In this document: in pieces, positions 34,626-42,626 of the stretch
How the letters are laid out: each line of letters begins with the position of its first letter
Position numbering within the stretch: the first letter of the stretch is position 1
Source of the DNA: Bacillota bacterium
Lineage (GTDB): Bacteria > Bacillota > Clostridia > Christensenellales > SZUA-584
NCBI GenBank assembly: GCA_023460085.1
Contig: JAEWRI010000046.1
Span: 62,001 to 126,000, forward strand
DNA length: 64,000 bases
Direction: 5' to 3'
Made by a program: the position numbers and the translations under genes
Notes under the pieces: model-generated
Database searches by the model: none
The model's input: the letters and a program-made list of their open reading frames with translations, nothing else
What the model was told of the DNA's origin: nothing

Positions 34626-35749
34626 GACAGCCTCCCCTTGAAGTCGGCATAGCCGAACTGCTTCACGATCTCGCATTCGCCATCCGCGTGCCGCAGCGCG
34701 ATGGCGGGCAGCGGCATACCATTGAACGTATTGTTTTTCACCATGGTATAGATGGCCATGTCCGCGAATTCCAGCCGGTCGCCCACGCGCGGCATTTCAT
34801 CGAAGCTGTAGTCGCCGATGACGTCGCCCGCAAGACAGGTGCGCGCGGCCAGCCTGCACGTGACGGCCTTCTCTCCCGGCTGCCCCGCATTCTCCAGCGG
34901 CGGTCGGTAAGGCATCTCCAGCACGTCCGGCATGTGGCACGCCGCGGACGCGTCGAGTATGAGAATGGGCATGCCGTTCTCCACCACGTCCAGCACCGTG
35001 GTCAGCAGCCACCCCGCACCAAGCGCGATGGCCTCTCCCGGCTCCAGATAGACAGTGACACCGTACTTCCCCTGGATTTCTCCAATGAGCCGCTCCAGCG
35101 CGGCGATGTCGTAGCCGGGCTTGGTGATGTGGTGGCCTCCGCCGAGGTTGAGCCACTCCATGCGCGGCAGGTATTCCCCGAAGGCGTGCTCGAACGCGGC
35201 GAAGGTTTGCACCAGATCGTCCGCGTCCTGCTCGCAGAGCGTGTGAAAATGCAGCCCTTCCACGCCGTCCAGCAGCTCGGGCCGGAAATTCGCTTTCGTC
35301 ACGCCGAGGCGCGAGAGGGGCGCGCAGGGATCGTATATTGCATGTCTTTGCTGTGTGGAGTGCTCCGGATTCACGCGGACGCCCACGCTCACCGCGGCGT
35401 TATGCCATACCGGGCGGTGGGTTTCCAGTTGGGCGAACGAGTTGAAGATGATGTGATCGCACAGCGTGACGAGCTCCGCCATTTCCTCTTGGGTATACGC
35501 GGGTGAAAACACGTGGTTCTCCCCGCCCATCTCCTCGTGCGCCAGCCGCGCCTCAAACAAGCCGCTCGCAGCCGCGCCGGAGAGGTACTGCGCGATCAGC
35601 GGGTATACGCGGTACATGGAAAACGCCTTCTGCGCCAGCAGCACCCTGCAGCCCGTGCGGCGCTGCACACCCGCCAGTATCTCGAGATTGCGGATCAGCG
35701 CGGCTTCGTCCACCAGGTAGCACGGCGTGGGCAGGTCTTCCCTGCGCAT
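34622..35749 (-). CDS. nspC: Carboxy(nor)spermidine decarboxylase
   Basis: A 375-residue fold-III PLP enzyme of the alanine racemase/ornithine decarboxylase type. The PLP lysine is K41 (LLAQKAFSMY). Active-site motifs include LNLGGGHHITKPGYD, LEPGEAI and DASAACHMPDVLEMPYRP. The start overlaps the previous stop (TAATG). It decarboxylates carboxyspermidine or carboxynorspermidine to the polyamine. The substrate chain length cannot be told by eye; with putrescine made by this operon, carboxyspermidine is the likely one. Confidence 0.9.
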   Translation of the reverse strand: MRREDLPTPCYLVDEAALIRNLEILAGVQRRTGCRVLLAQKAFSMYRVYPLIAQYLSGAAASGLFEARLAHEEMGGENHVFSPAYTQEEMAELVTLCDHIIFNSFAQLETHRPVWHNAAVSVGVRVNPEHSTQQRHAIYDPCAPLSRLGVTKANFRPELLDGVEGLHFHTLCEQDADDLVQTFAAFEHAFGEYLPRMEWLNLGGGHHITKPGYDIAALERLIGEIQGKYGVTVYLEPGEAIALGAGWLLTTVLDVVENGMPILILDASAACHMPDVLEMPYRPPLENAGQPGEKAVTCRLAARTCLAGDVIGDYSFDEMPRVGDRLEFADMAIYTMVKNNTFNGMPLPAIALRHADGECEIVKQFGYADFKGRLS

Positions 35750-37008
35750 TACTCCACCGCAGCCGGGGTTTCGTCCACCACCCACGGCAGGCCATATTGA
35801 TTCAGCATATCCATGAAGGGATCCGGGTCGAACTCATCCGTGGTGTATACGCCCGGCTTCTTCCACACGCCCTTTACCACGAGCGCCGCGCCTATCATGG
35901 CGGGCACACCGGTGGTGTAGCTGATGGCCTGGCTGCCCAGCTCGCGGTAGCACGCCTGATGGTCGCACACGTTGTAGATGAATATCGTGCGCGCCTTGCC
36001 GTCCTTCTGGCCCGTGATGATGCAGCCGATGTTGGTCTTGCCGACGGTGCGCGGCCCCAGCGAGGCGGGATCGGGCAGCAGCGCCTTCAGGAACTGTATG
36101 GGCACTATCTCCTTGCCGTCGAACTTAACGGGCTCTGTGGACAGCATGCCCACGTTCTCGAGGCACTTCATGTGGGTGATATAGCTCTGCCCGAAGGTCA
36201 TGAAGAAGCGGATGCGCTTCACCTCCGGATAGTGCTTCGCCAGCGCCTCTATTTCCTCGTGGTGCAGCAGGTACATGTCCTTTTTGCCCACCTCGGGGAA
36301 GTCGTACTCGCGCTGGATACTCATCGCCGGAACCTCCACCCAGCGGCCGTCCTCCCAATAGCTGCCCGGCGCGGAAACCTCGCGCAGGTTGATCTCCGGG
36401 TTGAAGTTGGTCGCGAACGGATAGCCATGGTCGCCGCCGTTGCAGTCGAGGATGTCGATGGTATCGATGGTATCGAAGTAGTGCTTCTTCGCGTACGCCA
36501 CGAACACGCTCGTCACGCCCGGGTCGAAGCCGGTGCCCAGCAGCGCGGTCAGTCCCGCGTCGGCGAACTTCTTCTGATACGCCCACTGCCAGCTGTAGTC
36601 GAAGTAAGCGGAGAAGCCCTCCTCCTCGCAGCGCTTCTCGTATGCGGCGCGCCACTTGGGATCGGTGGTGTCCTCCGGTTCGTAATTGGCCGTGTCGATG
36701 TAGTCCACGCCGCACTTCAGGCACGCCTCCATAATGGCCAGATCCTGATATGGCAGCGCAAGGTTGAGCACCGCCGCAGGCTCCCATGCGCGAATCAGCG
36801 CGACCAGCGCGTCCACGTTGTCCGCGTCGACTTGTTCGGTGGTTATCTTTGTCGCGGTCTTGCCCGCCAGCTTTTCCGCCAGCGCGTCGCACTTGGATTT
36901 CGTGCGGCTCGCGATAACGAGCTCCGTGAACGTTTCGCTGTTCTGACAGCATTTCTGTATGGCGACAGACGCAACGCCGCCGCATCCAATAACTAAAAGC
37001 CTGCTCAT
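35749..37008 (-). CDS. Carboxy(nor)spermidine synthase (saccharopine dehydrogenase-like)
   Basis: A 419-residue oxidoreductase with an N-terminal NAD(P)-binding site (LLVIGCGGVASVAI) and a saccharopine-dehydrogenase C-terminal domain. The sequence QSYITHMKCLENVGMLS is typical of carboxynorspermidine/carboxyspermidine dehydrogenases. It condenses aspartate semialdehyde with putrescine and reduces the imine, supplying the decarboxylase next to it. The ATG at 37008 has AGGAGAACTGAC upstream. Gene order with the decarboxylase is the standard arrangement of this AdoMet-independent route. Confidence 0.9.
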   Translation of the reverse strand: MSRLLVIGCGGVASVAIQKCCQNSETFTELVIASRTKSKCDALAEKLAGKTATKITTEQVDADNVDALVALIRAWEPAAVLNLALPYQDLAIMEACLKCGVDYIDTANYEPEDTTDPKWRAAYEKRCEEEGFSAYFDYSWQWAYQKKFADAGLTALLGTGFDPGVTSVFVAYAKKHYFDTIDTIDILDCNGGDHGYPFATNFNPEINLREVSAPGSYWEDGRWVEVPAMSIQREYDFPEVGKKDMYLLHHEEIEALAKHYPEVKRIRFFMTFGQSYITHMKCLENVGMLSTEPVKFDGKEIVPIQFLKALLPDPASLGPRTVGKTNIGCIITGQKDGKARTIFIYNVCDHQACYRELGSQAISYTTGVPAMIGAALVVKGVWKKPGVYTTDEFDPDPFMDMLNQYGLPWVVDETPAAVE

Positions 37009-37009
37009 G

Positions 37010-37864
37010 TCAGTTCTCCTCCTCTTCGAGTAAGTCTTCCACATACCGCGGCAGCATAAACGCGCCGACATGCAGGTTGGGGGTGTAGTACCACGTCTTG
37101 ATGTGACGCGCTTCCCAGCGCTTGCGGTCGAAGTGGTCCAGCGGGTGGTACTTCTTCGACGCGAAGCCGAAGAGCCAGTAGCCCGCCGCGCACGTCGGAA
37201 TATGCGCTTGATAGACGCGGCTGATGGGAAAGCTGCGATACGCCTTTTTATGCATCGCGCGGCAGGGTGCCTCATCCTCGTCGAAGAACGGGCTGCCGTG
37301 CTGGTAGACCATGATGCCGTCGTCATGCAGCGCCTTATAGCAGCTGCCGTAAAACTCCTTGGTGAAGAGCCCCGCGGTATGCCCCAGCGGGTCGGTGGCG
37401 TCATTGATGATCAGGTCATACTCGTCCTGCCGGGAGCGCAAAAAGCGCAGCCCGTCCTGGTTGTACACCGTCACGCGCAGGTCGTCCAGCCCGCACGCGT
37501 TGTTCGGAAAGTACGTGCGGCACACGTCCACGAACAGCTTGTCCTGCTCCACCACGTCGATGGCCTCTATCTCCTCGTAATGCGAGAGCTCGCGCGCCAC
37601 GCCGCCGTCGCCGCCGCCGATAACCAGTACGCGCTTCACGTGCGGATGCACCGCCATGGGCACGTGCGCAATCATCTCGTCGTACGTGAACTCATCCTTC
37701 TCGGAAAAAATGACGGTGCCATCCGAGGCGAGAAAGCGCCCGAACTCCGGCGAGTCGAACACGTCGATGCGCTGAAACTCGCTCTGCGCGCTGAACAGCT
37801 GCTTTTCCACACGGATGGACATCTGCACGTTTTCGGTGTGCATGTCGTTAAACCAGAACTCCAA
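37010..37864 (-). CDS. speE: Spermidine synthase-like aminopropyltransferase
   Basis: A 284-residue SpeE homologue beginning with TTG 37864; MEFWFNDMHTENVQMSIRV aligns with the N-terminus of Bacillus SpeE, which decided the start. The AdoMet-like site is VLVIGGGDGGVARE. The active-site loop reads DATDPLGHTAGLFTKEFY, where typical SpeE has D-S/T-S/T-D/E-P-x-G-P; here His replaces the last Pro. No AdoMet decarboxylase is in the window. It sits one base before the carboxyspermidine synthase start, in the same operon. Its exact reaction in this context is uncertain. Confidence 0.85.
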   Translation of the reverse strand: MEFWFNDMHTENVQMSIRVEKQLFSAQSEFQRIDVFDSPEFGRFLASDGTVIFSEKDEFTYDEMIAHVPMAVHPHVKRVLVIGGGDGGVARELSHYEEIEAIDVVEQDKLFVDVCRTYFPNNACGLDDLRVTVYNQDGLRFLRSRQDEYDLIINDATDPLGHTAGLFTKEFYGSCYKALHDDGIMVYQHGSPFFDEDEAPCRAMHKKAYRSFPISRVYQAHIPTCAAGYWLFGFASKKYHPLDHFDRKRWEARHIKTWYYTPNLHVGAFMLPRYVEDLLEEEEN

Positions 37865-37865
37865 C

Positions 37866-39326
37866 TTATCTCTTTGCCTCCTTCAGCACGTTCAGATACC
37901 GGATATCCGGGTCTTCCGGCCCCTGCATGGAGGAGCCTTTTGCCTGCGCGTACAGTATGTACTCGATGATCGCCTTTGTGACCACCTCCCCCGGCGCGAG
38001 TATGGGAATACCCGGCGGGTAGCACATGACGAATTCGCTGCAGATGCGTCCCTCGGCCTCTCTCACCGGCACAGACTCCTTATCCGCGTAGAACGCCGCC
38101 TGGGGCGTTGCCGCCACCACGGGGGAGATATATTCGGCGAGAAACAGCTCCGCAGGCTCTTTCTCGTACAGCCGCTTGATGTCCGCCAGCGCCCCTACCA
38201 GCCGCTCGATGTCCTGAATGCGGTCGCCGATGGAGATGTAGGCAAGAATGTTGCTGATGTCGCCGAACTCGATCTGGATGTCGTATTCGTCGCGCAGCAG
38301 GTCGTACACCTCGATGCCGGCGAGACCGATGTCCCGCGTATACACCGAAAGCTTGGTGACGTCGAAATCAAAAACGCTGTCGCCGTTGATGCGCTCCCGC
38401 CCATAGGCATAGTATCCGCCCACGGCGTTGATCTCATTACGTGCGTATTCCGCCATCTCGCTCACGCGTTCAAAGGACTGCGCCCCGCGCAGCGCAAGGT
38501 TCCGCCGCGAGATGTCAAGGCTCGCCATCAGCAGATACGACGCGCTCGTGGTCTGGGTGAGGTTGATGATTTTGTCCACATAGCGCGCATTCATGGACGG
38601 CCCCAGCAGCAGCATGGAGCTCTGCGTAAGGCTTCCGCCGGACTTATGCATCGACACCGCCGCCATATCCGCCCCGGCCGACATGCCTGAAAGCGGCAGC
38701 TCTGGCCCGAAATAGAGGTGTGTGCCATGCGCCTCGTCCACCAGCGCGCGCATGCCATGCGCGTGCGCCAGATCCACGATGGCCTGAAGGTTAGAGCAGA
38801 TGCCGTAATACGTGGGGTTGTTGACAAACACCGCCACCGCGTCCGGGTTCGCTTTGATGGCGGCGGCGACATCGGCCAGCTCCATGCCGAGCGGAATACC
38901 CAGCTTCTGATCCACACGCGGATCCACATATACCGGCACCGCGCCGCACAGCACCAGCGCGTTAATGACGCTCTTGTGTACATTGCGGGGCATGATAATC
39001 TTGTCGCCCGCCTTGCAGACGGACAGCACCATGCTCTGTACGCTGGAAGTCGTGCCGTTCACCATAAAGAACGCGTGCGCCGCGCCGAACGCATCCGCTG
39101 CCAACTCTTCCGCAGCTTTGATCACCGAAACGGGGTGGCAGAGGTTGTCCAGCGGCTTCATGGAATTCACGTCGATGTTGACGCAGCGCTCTCCCAGCAG
39201 CTCCGCGAGCTCCGGATTGCCGCGTCCGCGCTTGTGTCCCGGCACGTCGAACGGGACCACCCGCTGCCGGCGGAACTTATCCAGTGCCTCATAGATGGGT
39301 GCGCTTTTTTGCTGCTCCAAATCCAT
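37866..39326 (-). CDS. speA: Arginine decarboxylase (Orn/Lys/Arg decarboxylase fold I)
   Basis: A 486-residue fold-I PLP decarboxylase of the Bacillus SpeA type. The PLP lysine is K228 in VSMHKSGGSLTQSS, and the N-terminal segment FDVPGHKRGRGNPEL is typical. The C-terminal domain contains YPPGIPILAPGEV. It makes agmatine from arginine (lysine or ornithine cannot be fully excluded), and the downstream agmatine genes support arginine. It is the first structural gene of the polyamine operon, behind an attenuator-like leader. Confidence 0.9.
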   Translation of the reverse strand: MDLEQQKSAPIYEALDKFRRQRVVPFDVPGHKRGRGNPELAELLGERCVNIDVNSMKPLDNLCHPVSVIKAAEELAADAFGAAHAFFMVNGTTSSVQSMVLSVCKAGDKIIMPRNVHKSVINALVLCGAVPVYVDPRVDQKLGIPLGMELADVAAAIKANPDAVAVFVNNPTYYGICSNLQAIVDLAHAHGMRALVDEAHGTHLYFGPELPLSGMSAGADMAAVSMHKSGGSLTQSSMLLLGPSMNARYVDKIINLTQTTSASYLLMASLDISRRNLALRGAQSFERVSEMAEYARNEINAVGGYYAYGRERINGDSVFDFDVTKLSVYTRDIGLAGIEVYDLLRDEYDIQIEFGDISNILAYISIGDRIQDIERLVGALADIKRLYEKEPAELFLAEYISPVVAATPQAAFYADKESVPVREAEGRICSEFVMCYPPGIPILAPGEVVTKAIIEYILYAQAKGSSMQGPEDPDIRYLNVLKEAKR

Positions 39327-39338
39327 AGTCCGTCCCTT

Positions 39339-39386
39339 TCAAGCCCAAACAAAAACAGGCGGCGATAATGCACCACCTGTCGTCAT
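39339..39386 (-). CDS. Candidate leader peptide of the polyamine operon (15 residues)
   Basis: ATG 39386 lies nine bases after GGAGG (39396-39400 on the forward strand as CCTCC) and reads MTTGGALSPPVFVWA then TGA. The coding region covers the terminator-like hairpin just upstream of speA, so ribosome position could decide folding. The Pro-Pro pair near the hairpin is suggestive, because such pairs slow ribosomes. This is inference from arrangement; no homologue is known to me. Confidence 0.5.
   Translation of the reverse strand: MTTGGALSPPVFVWA
39346..39380 (-). terminator. Attenuator-like terminator in the speA leader
   Basis: On the minus strand ACAGGTGG..CCGCCTGT forms an 8-base-pair stem with G-U pairs, followed by TTTTTGTTT. 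It ends about 20 bases before the speA start codon. A stop here would prevent the whole polyamine operon, so it looks like a regulated attenuator and not the end of an upstream gene. Confidence 0.65.
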
Positions 39387-39398
39387 AGCAATCTTCCT

Positions 39399-39414
39399 CC
39401 GGCGAACCCGCCGG
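39399..39414 (-). promoter_or_regulatory. Hairpin touching the leader-ORF ribosome-binding site
   Basis: CCGGCG-GGTT-CGCCGG (minus strand) is a perfect 6-base-pair stem whose last two bases are also the first GG of the GGAGG site of the leader ORF. It could modulate leader translation. Confidence 0.45.
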
Positions 39415-39774
39415 GGATATTATGACTGTCCCGTTCTCTCAGAGTTATCTAGCAAATATACTGTTGCTACTCTTATTGACCGTTTCACAAGTGGTGTGCT
39501 TTACGCACTGGTTATAAAGTAACCAACTTATAAAATTTGAGTCTTTAACTCAATCAATAATGTGACGCTGAACGCCACGCGCGGCAACGGCCAGCCCTGT
39601 CCGATGGGCATTTTTACTCGGCCTGATATTTGCATGAAACGGTTTCCAGCCGCTCATGTTTCTTCATTGTAGCATAACCGGGGCGTTTGTCAAACACATT
39701 TCGTGTTAAGCTTTCCACACGGTTGCACCGGCGCTTTGCGGCGCGCATGGAAGCCGGATACGAAATGTATGCAA
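39415..39774. other. Long leader/intergenic region upstream of speA
   Basis: No gene is seen. It is AT-rich in the middle and has two short inverted repeats: TTGAGT-CTTTA-ACTCAA (39537-39553) and GGTTA-TAAAG-TAACC (about 39510-39524). I found no convincing sigma-A promoter, although one must lie here. The part nearest 39774 follows the end of the CDF gene. Confidence 0.45.
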
Positions 39775-40695
39775 TCATTGTCCGCCCGGCGGCACCGGTT
39801 CCACGTGCACCAGCACCTCCGCCACATCCGCGCAGGCCGCGAGTACGCGCTCCCGCGCGCGCACGGCGATATCGTGCCCCTCTTCCACCGTCAGCGCGGA
39901 CGCCACCTCTATCTCCATATCCACGAACAGCTGGTGGCCGATGTATCGCCCTTTGACAGCCGAAACCCCGCAAACGCCCTCCGTAGCGACCGCCGCCTCG
40001 TGGATGCCGCGCAGTTTTTCCTTTTCCGGTGCGGAGTCCATCAGCCCTTTCACGGCATGCTTCAGGATGTCATACGCGACCTTGAAAATGAAACAGGCTA
40101 CCGCCGCGCCCGCAATCGGATCCAGATACTGCAGAAAACCGATGCCCAGCCAGCGGCCCGCCATGCTGCCTCCGATGCCAACCAGCGTAGCGACGGAAGA
40201 AAACGCGTCGGAACGGTGATGCAGCGCGTCGGCACGCACCGCCTCGCTGCCAATGCGGCGGCCCGCAGCGTCCGTTACGCGGTACATCGCTTCTTTGACG
40301 GCAATGGACAGCACCGCCGCGCCCAGCGCCAGCACCGTAGGCTCCGTAAAAGTATGCGCCGCGATACTTTCGACAATACCCGCCACGATGACGATGGCGG
40401 CGAATACGAGCGTCACGCCTACAAAGGCCGCGGCGATGGGTTCCACCTTGCCATGGCCGTACGGATGCCCCGAGTCCACCGGCTTACGCGCGATTCGCAG
40501 GCCAACCAGCACCACCGCGGTCGCCACAATATCCGAAGCCGAATGAAGCGCGTCGGATACCATCGCCTGGCTCCTGCCGAATATGCCCGCAAGCAGCTTG
40601 AACGCAGTCAGCAGCACGTTGCCGATGATACACGCCACGGTGATACGCTCACCGCGCCGGTAATCATCCATCTGTTTTTCCGTACCGTTTGTCAT
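39775..40695 (-). CDS. Cation diffusion facilitator (CDF) metal exporter
   Basis: A 306-residue CDF protein starting at ATG 40695 behind GGGAGG. It has six membrane helices, the metal-site motifs SDALHSASD (helix II) and ADALHHRSDAFSS (helix V), and a cytoplasmic C-terminal ferredoxin-like domain with a final VHVEPV. It exports divalent metal ions by proton antiport. The NiCo-type riboswitch upstream suggests Ni, Co or Fe(II) rather than Zn. The product has no His-rich loop. Confidence 0.93.
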   Translation of the reverse strand: MTNGTEKQMDDYRRGERITVACIIGNVLLTAFKLLAGIFGRSQAMVSDALHSASDIVATAVVLVGLRIARKPVDSGHPYGHGKVEPIAAAFVGVTLVFAAIVIVAGIVESIAAHTFTEPTVLALGAAVLSIAVKEAMYRVTDAAGRRIGSEAVRADALHHRSDAFSSVATLVGIGGSMAGRWLGIGFLQYLDPIAGAAVACFIFKVAYDILKHAVKGLMDSAPEKEKLRGIHEAAVATEGVCGVSAVKGRYIGHQLFVDMEIEVASALTVEEGHDIAVRARERVLAACADVAEVLVHVEPVPPGGQ

Positions 40696-40753
40696 AAAGG
40701 TACCTCCCACTTTTGAAAGATAGATTTATGGCACTCCACCCGTTCCGAGAGAT

Positions 40754-40790
40754 AAAAAAACACCTGCGGAACGTTTTCACTGTCCCGCAG
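40754..40790 (-). terminator. Expression-platform terminator of the NiCo-type riboswitch
   Basis: CTGCGG and CCGCAG (minus strand) pair and are followed by a run of seven T. The 5' arm is also the 3' part of the aptamer (GCGGGACAGT), so metal binding would prevent the terminator: an ON switch. Confidence 0.8.
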
Positions 40791-40882
40791 ATGGTTGCTT
40801 CACCTGCTGCCGCATAAACGGCCCAGCCCCACGGGCTGCCCCGAAGCTCATCGCTTCGCCGCAGTCCCATCGCCTGCTCAGT
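40779..40882 (-). ncRNA. NiCo (czcD-type) riboswitch aptamer
   Basis: On the minus strand the conserved blocks appear in order: ACTGAGCAGGC at the 5' end, then GGGGCAGCC, then GCGGCAGCAG, and GCGGGACAGT at the 3' end. These match the four junction strands of the NiCo/czcD riboswitch family as I remember the crystallised example. It lies about 85 bases upstream of a CDF exporter gene, the usual target. Literature links this family to Co/Ni and also to Fe(II). Confidence 0.9.
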
Positions 40883-40920
40883 TTGTACTGTATTTTTGAT
40901 GCAGTGCAAATCTTAATCCG

Positions 40921-40949
40921 ATTGTAGTATATGCGGCGGTACTTGTCAA
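40921..40949 (-). promoter_or_regulatory. Promoter of the riboswitch-CDF transcript
   Basis: TTGACA (40944-40949) and TACAAT (40921-40926) are separated by exactly 17 bases on the minus strand, about 40 bases upstream of the aptamer. Confidence 0.75.
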
Positions 40950-40965
40950 TGAGCGCCTCAAGCAG

Positions 40966-40997
40966 AAAAAAGCGGAAAGCCTTTGTAAGCCTTCCGC
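40966..40997 (-). terminator. Terminator of the SPFH/TM2 operon
   Basis: GCGGAAGGCTT..AGGCTTTCCGC is followed by TTTTTT on the minus strand, 18 bases after the last operon gene. Confidence 0.75.
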
Positions 40998-41014
40998 CTT
41001 GGTGCATTGCTTTA

Positions 41015-41338
41015 CTAGCTTTGCCCGTACATCGAGAGTATGAAGCCGCGGATGTTGTCCACGTTTTTGCGGTTCACGCCGCCGTCTATCAGCTGCGTGG
41101 GCATCTTGGGCTTTGATTCCGCAAGGATACGTGTCGTGCCGTTCATCGCGTCGAAAAACGAAATCGTGATATCCTCGCCGTAAGACATCAGCGTAAAGCC
41201 CTTGGAAAGCTTCATCTGATAGCGCTGCCGGTCGATAAAATCCACCTTGATGTCCGCGATGCGCGGCAGCGTGGTGAGATATCCCCACACCTCCAGCACG
41301 GGCCGGTTGACGATGAAGTCGGTATACTCCTTGGACAT
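41015..41338 (-). CDS. Hypothetical protein, last gene of the SPFH/TM2 operon
   Basis: The protein has 107 residues, MSKEYTDFIVNRPVLEVWGY at the start, no signal peptide and no membrane segment. The ribosome-binding site is GGGAGG. The beta-rich pattern with a C-terminal helix (NVDNIRGFILSMYGQS) is unassigned. Its place behind the TM2 gene suggests a role with that membrane complex. Function unknown. Confidence 0.7.
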   Translation of the reverse strand: MSKEYTDFIVNRPVLEVWGYLTTLPRIADIKVDFIDRQRYQMKLSKGFTLMSYGEDITISFFDAMNGTTRILAESKPKMPTQLIDGGVNRKNVDNIRGFILSMYGQS

Positions 41339-41356
41339 TCTGCAGTCCTCCCGCGC

Positions 41357-41863
41357 TTATTTGCGCACGTACTTGTAATAGAAGTCCTGATCGGAGCTGG
41401 ACAGATAAATGATGCCCTCTATCAGGCCAATGAGTGCCGAGATTCCAAATAAAAAGCACAGAAAAATATACAAAATGCCCATACCCGGCTTGCCCAAATA
41501 AAATTTATGGGCACCAACGCCGCCCAGGAAGATAGCCAGTAACCCTGCGGTGGTCTTGCTCTTGGAGTTCATCGCCGGGTCGTACGCAGGCTGTCCGTAA
41601 GGCGCGCCATACTGCGGCGGAGCGCCATACTGCGGCGGAGCGCCGTACTGCGGCGGAGCGCCGTACTGCGGCGGGGCACCGTACTGCGGCGGAGCGCCGT
41701 ACTGCGGCGGGGCGCCATACTGCGGCGGGGCATATTGAGGCTGGGGCGCAGCCTGGGGCGGGGCTTGAGGCGGGGCTACCGGCATCTTCGCGCCACAATA
41801 CTGGCAATCCATGGCGTTGATGTCGATAGGAGCACCGCAATACGGACAATTCTTTGTGCTCAT
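41357..41863 (-). CDS. TM2-domain protein with zinc ribbon and PPQYGA repeats
   Basis: The 168-residue protein starts with a zinc ribbon (CPYCGAPIDINAMDCQYCG). A run of seven to eight PPQYGA repeats follows (about residues 40-90). It ends in a TM2 domain with the motif GGVGAHKFYLGKPGMGILY and two membrane helices. The hexapeptide repeats correspond to tandem 18-base DNA repeats at about 41600-41735, which may vary in number between strains. It belongs to the operon led by the SPFH gene. Confidence 0.88.
   Translation of the reverse strand: MSTKNCPYCGAPIDINAMDCQYCGAKMPVAPPQAPPQAAPQPQYAPPQYGAPPQYGAPPQYGAPPQYGAPPQYGAPPQYGAPPQYGAPYGQPAYDPAMNSKSKTTAGLLAIFLGGVGAHKFYLGKPGMGILYIFLCFLFGISALIGLIEGIIYLSSSDQDFYYKYVRK
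41600..41735. repeat. Tandem 18-base repeats inside the TM2 gene
   Basis: Units of TACTGCGGCGGAGCGCCG with small variations repeat about seven times and encode PPQYGA. The near identity suggests recent slippage-type expansion. Confidence 0.8.
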
Positions 41864-41884
41864 ATATTTCTCCTTGTAGATGAT

Positions 41885-42625
41885 TTATCGGATGTTCAGC
41901 GCTTCACGATTCATCACCATGCGGCGCGTTTCCTCCATCACGGCTTCCAGCCTCTCGGCGGATTCGGCGGTCAGCCCGCCTCTCAGTTCTCCCAGCAGGA
42001 AGTTCAGGTTGCCCATGATACGGTATTCCAGATCCGCCACCCCGGGATTCCCCTGTATGCGTCCAAAGGGCGTGGATGCACCAATGCGCTCCTTCAGGGC
42101 GGAAAAAGCCGCCGTGAGCTTCGCGAAAGCGGGATCCGCCGTTTTCGCGCTCAATGCCGCCTGCATATCGGAGAGCATCAGCGCCACGTTGCCGCGTGCC
42201 GCGCGCTCTGCATCGCCTGCAGCAGCGCTCTGGGAGGCGCGCCGTGCAAACGCGAGCACGATCGCGAACAATATGACGAATACCGCGAGTATCAGGAGCT
42301 GCCATACGGCGTACCACAGCAGCATCAGCGTCCAGATGGTGATTGCGGAAACCACATTGGCAACGACCGCGTACAGCACCAGCAGCGTGCAGACCGCAGT
42401 GGAATACGCGATGCCTGCGCGCCGAAGCGGCGGCGCGATGATGACAACGTTCACCGCCGCCAGACCAAGCAGCAGCACAAACAGCATCAATACCGATTCA
42501 CCCGCGGGCATCATCACCGTGAACCAGAAAAACGTCTTCACGAAGAGGATGATCGCCACGGCGTCCAGCAGCAGTGCTCCGACCAAGCGCAGTATCCTCG
42601 AAACCGACAGACTCGAATCGTTCAT
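41885..42625 (-). CDS. Hypothetical membrane protein of the SPFH operon
   Basis: I start at ATG 42625, right after the SPFH stop, with GAGGAGGCC upstream. The 246-residue protein has about four membrane helices in its N-terminal half (about 12-35, 40-62, 72-95 and 100-128). A helical cytoplasmic tail follows (DMQAALSAKTADPAFAKL, ESAERLEAVMEETRRMV). No family is recognised. It is flanked by SPFH and TM2 genes, so it is probably part of the same membrane-associated assembly. Confidence 0.7.
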   Translation of the reverse strand: MNDSSLSVSRILRLVGALLLDAVAIILFVKTFFWFTVMMPAGESVLMLFVLLLGLAAVNVVIIAPPLRRAGIAYSTAVCTLLVLYAVVANVVSAITIWTLMLLWYAVWQLLILAVFVILFAIVLAFARRASQSAAAGDAERAARGNVALMLSDMQAALSAKTADPAFAKLTAAFSALKERIGASTPFGRIQGNPGVADLEYRIMGNLNFLLGELRGGLTAESAERLEAVMEETRRMVMNREALNIR

Positions 42626-42626
42626 C

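Larger units (their letters stand above)
40696..41014. other. Spacer between the SPFH operon and the CDF gene
   Basis: Fully explained by regulatory features: the operon terminator near 41000, the promoter, the riboswitch with its terminator and the CDF ribosome-binding site. No gene is seen. Confidence 0.7.
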
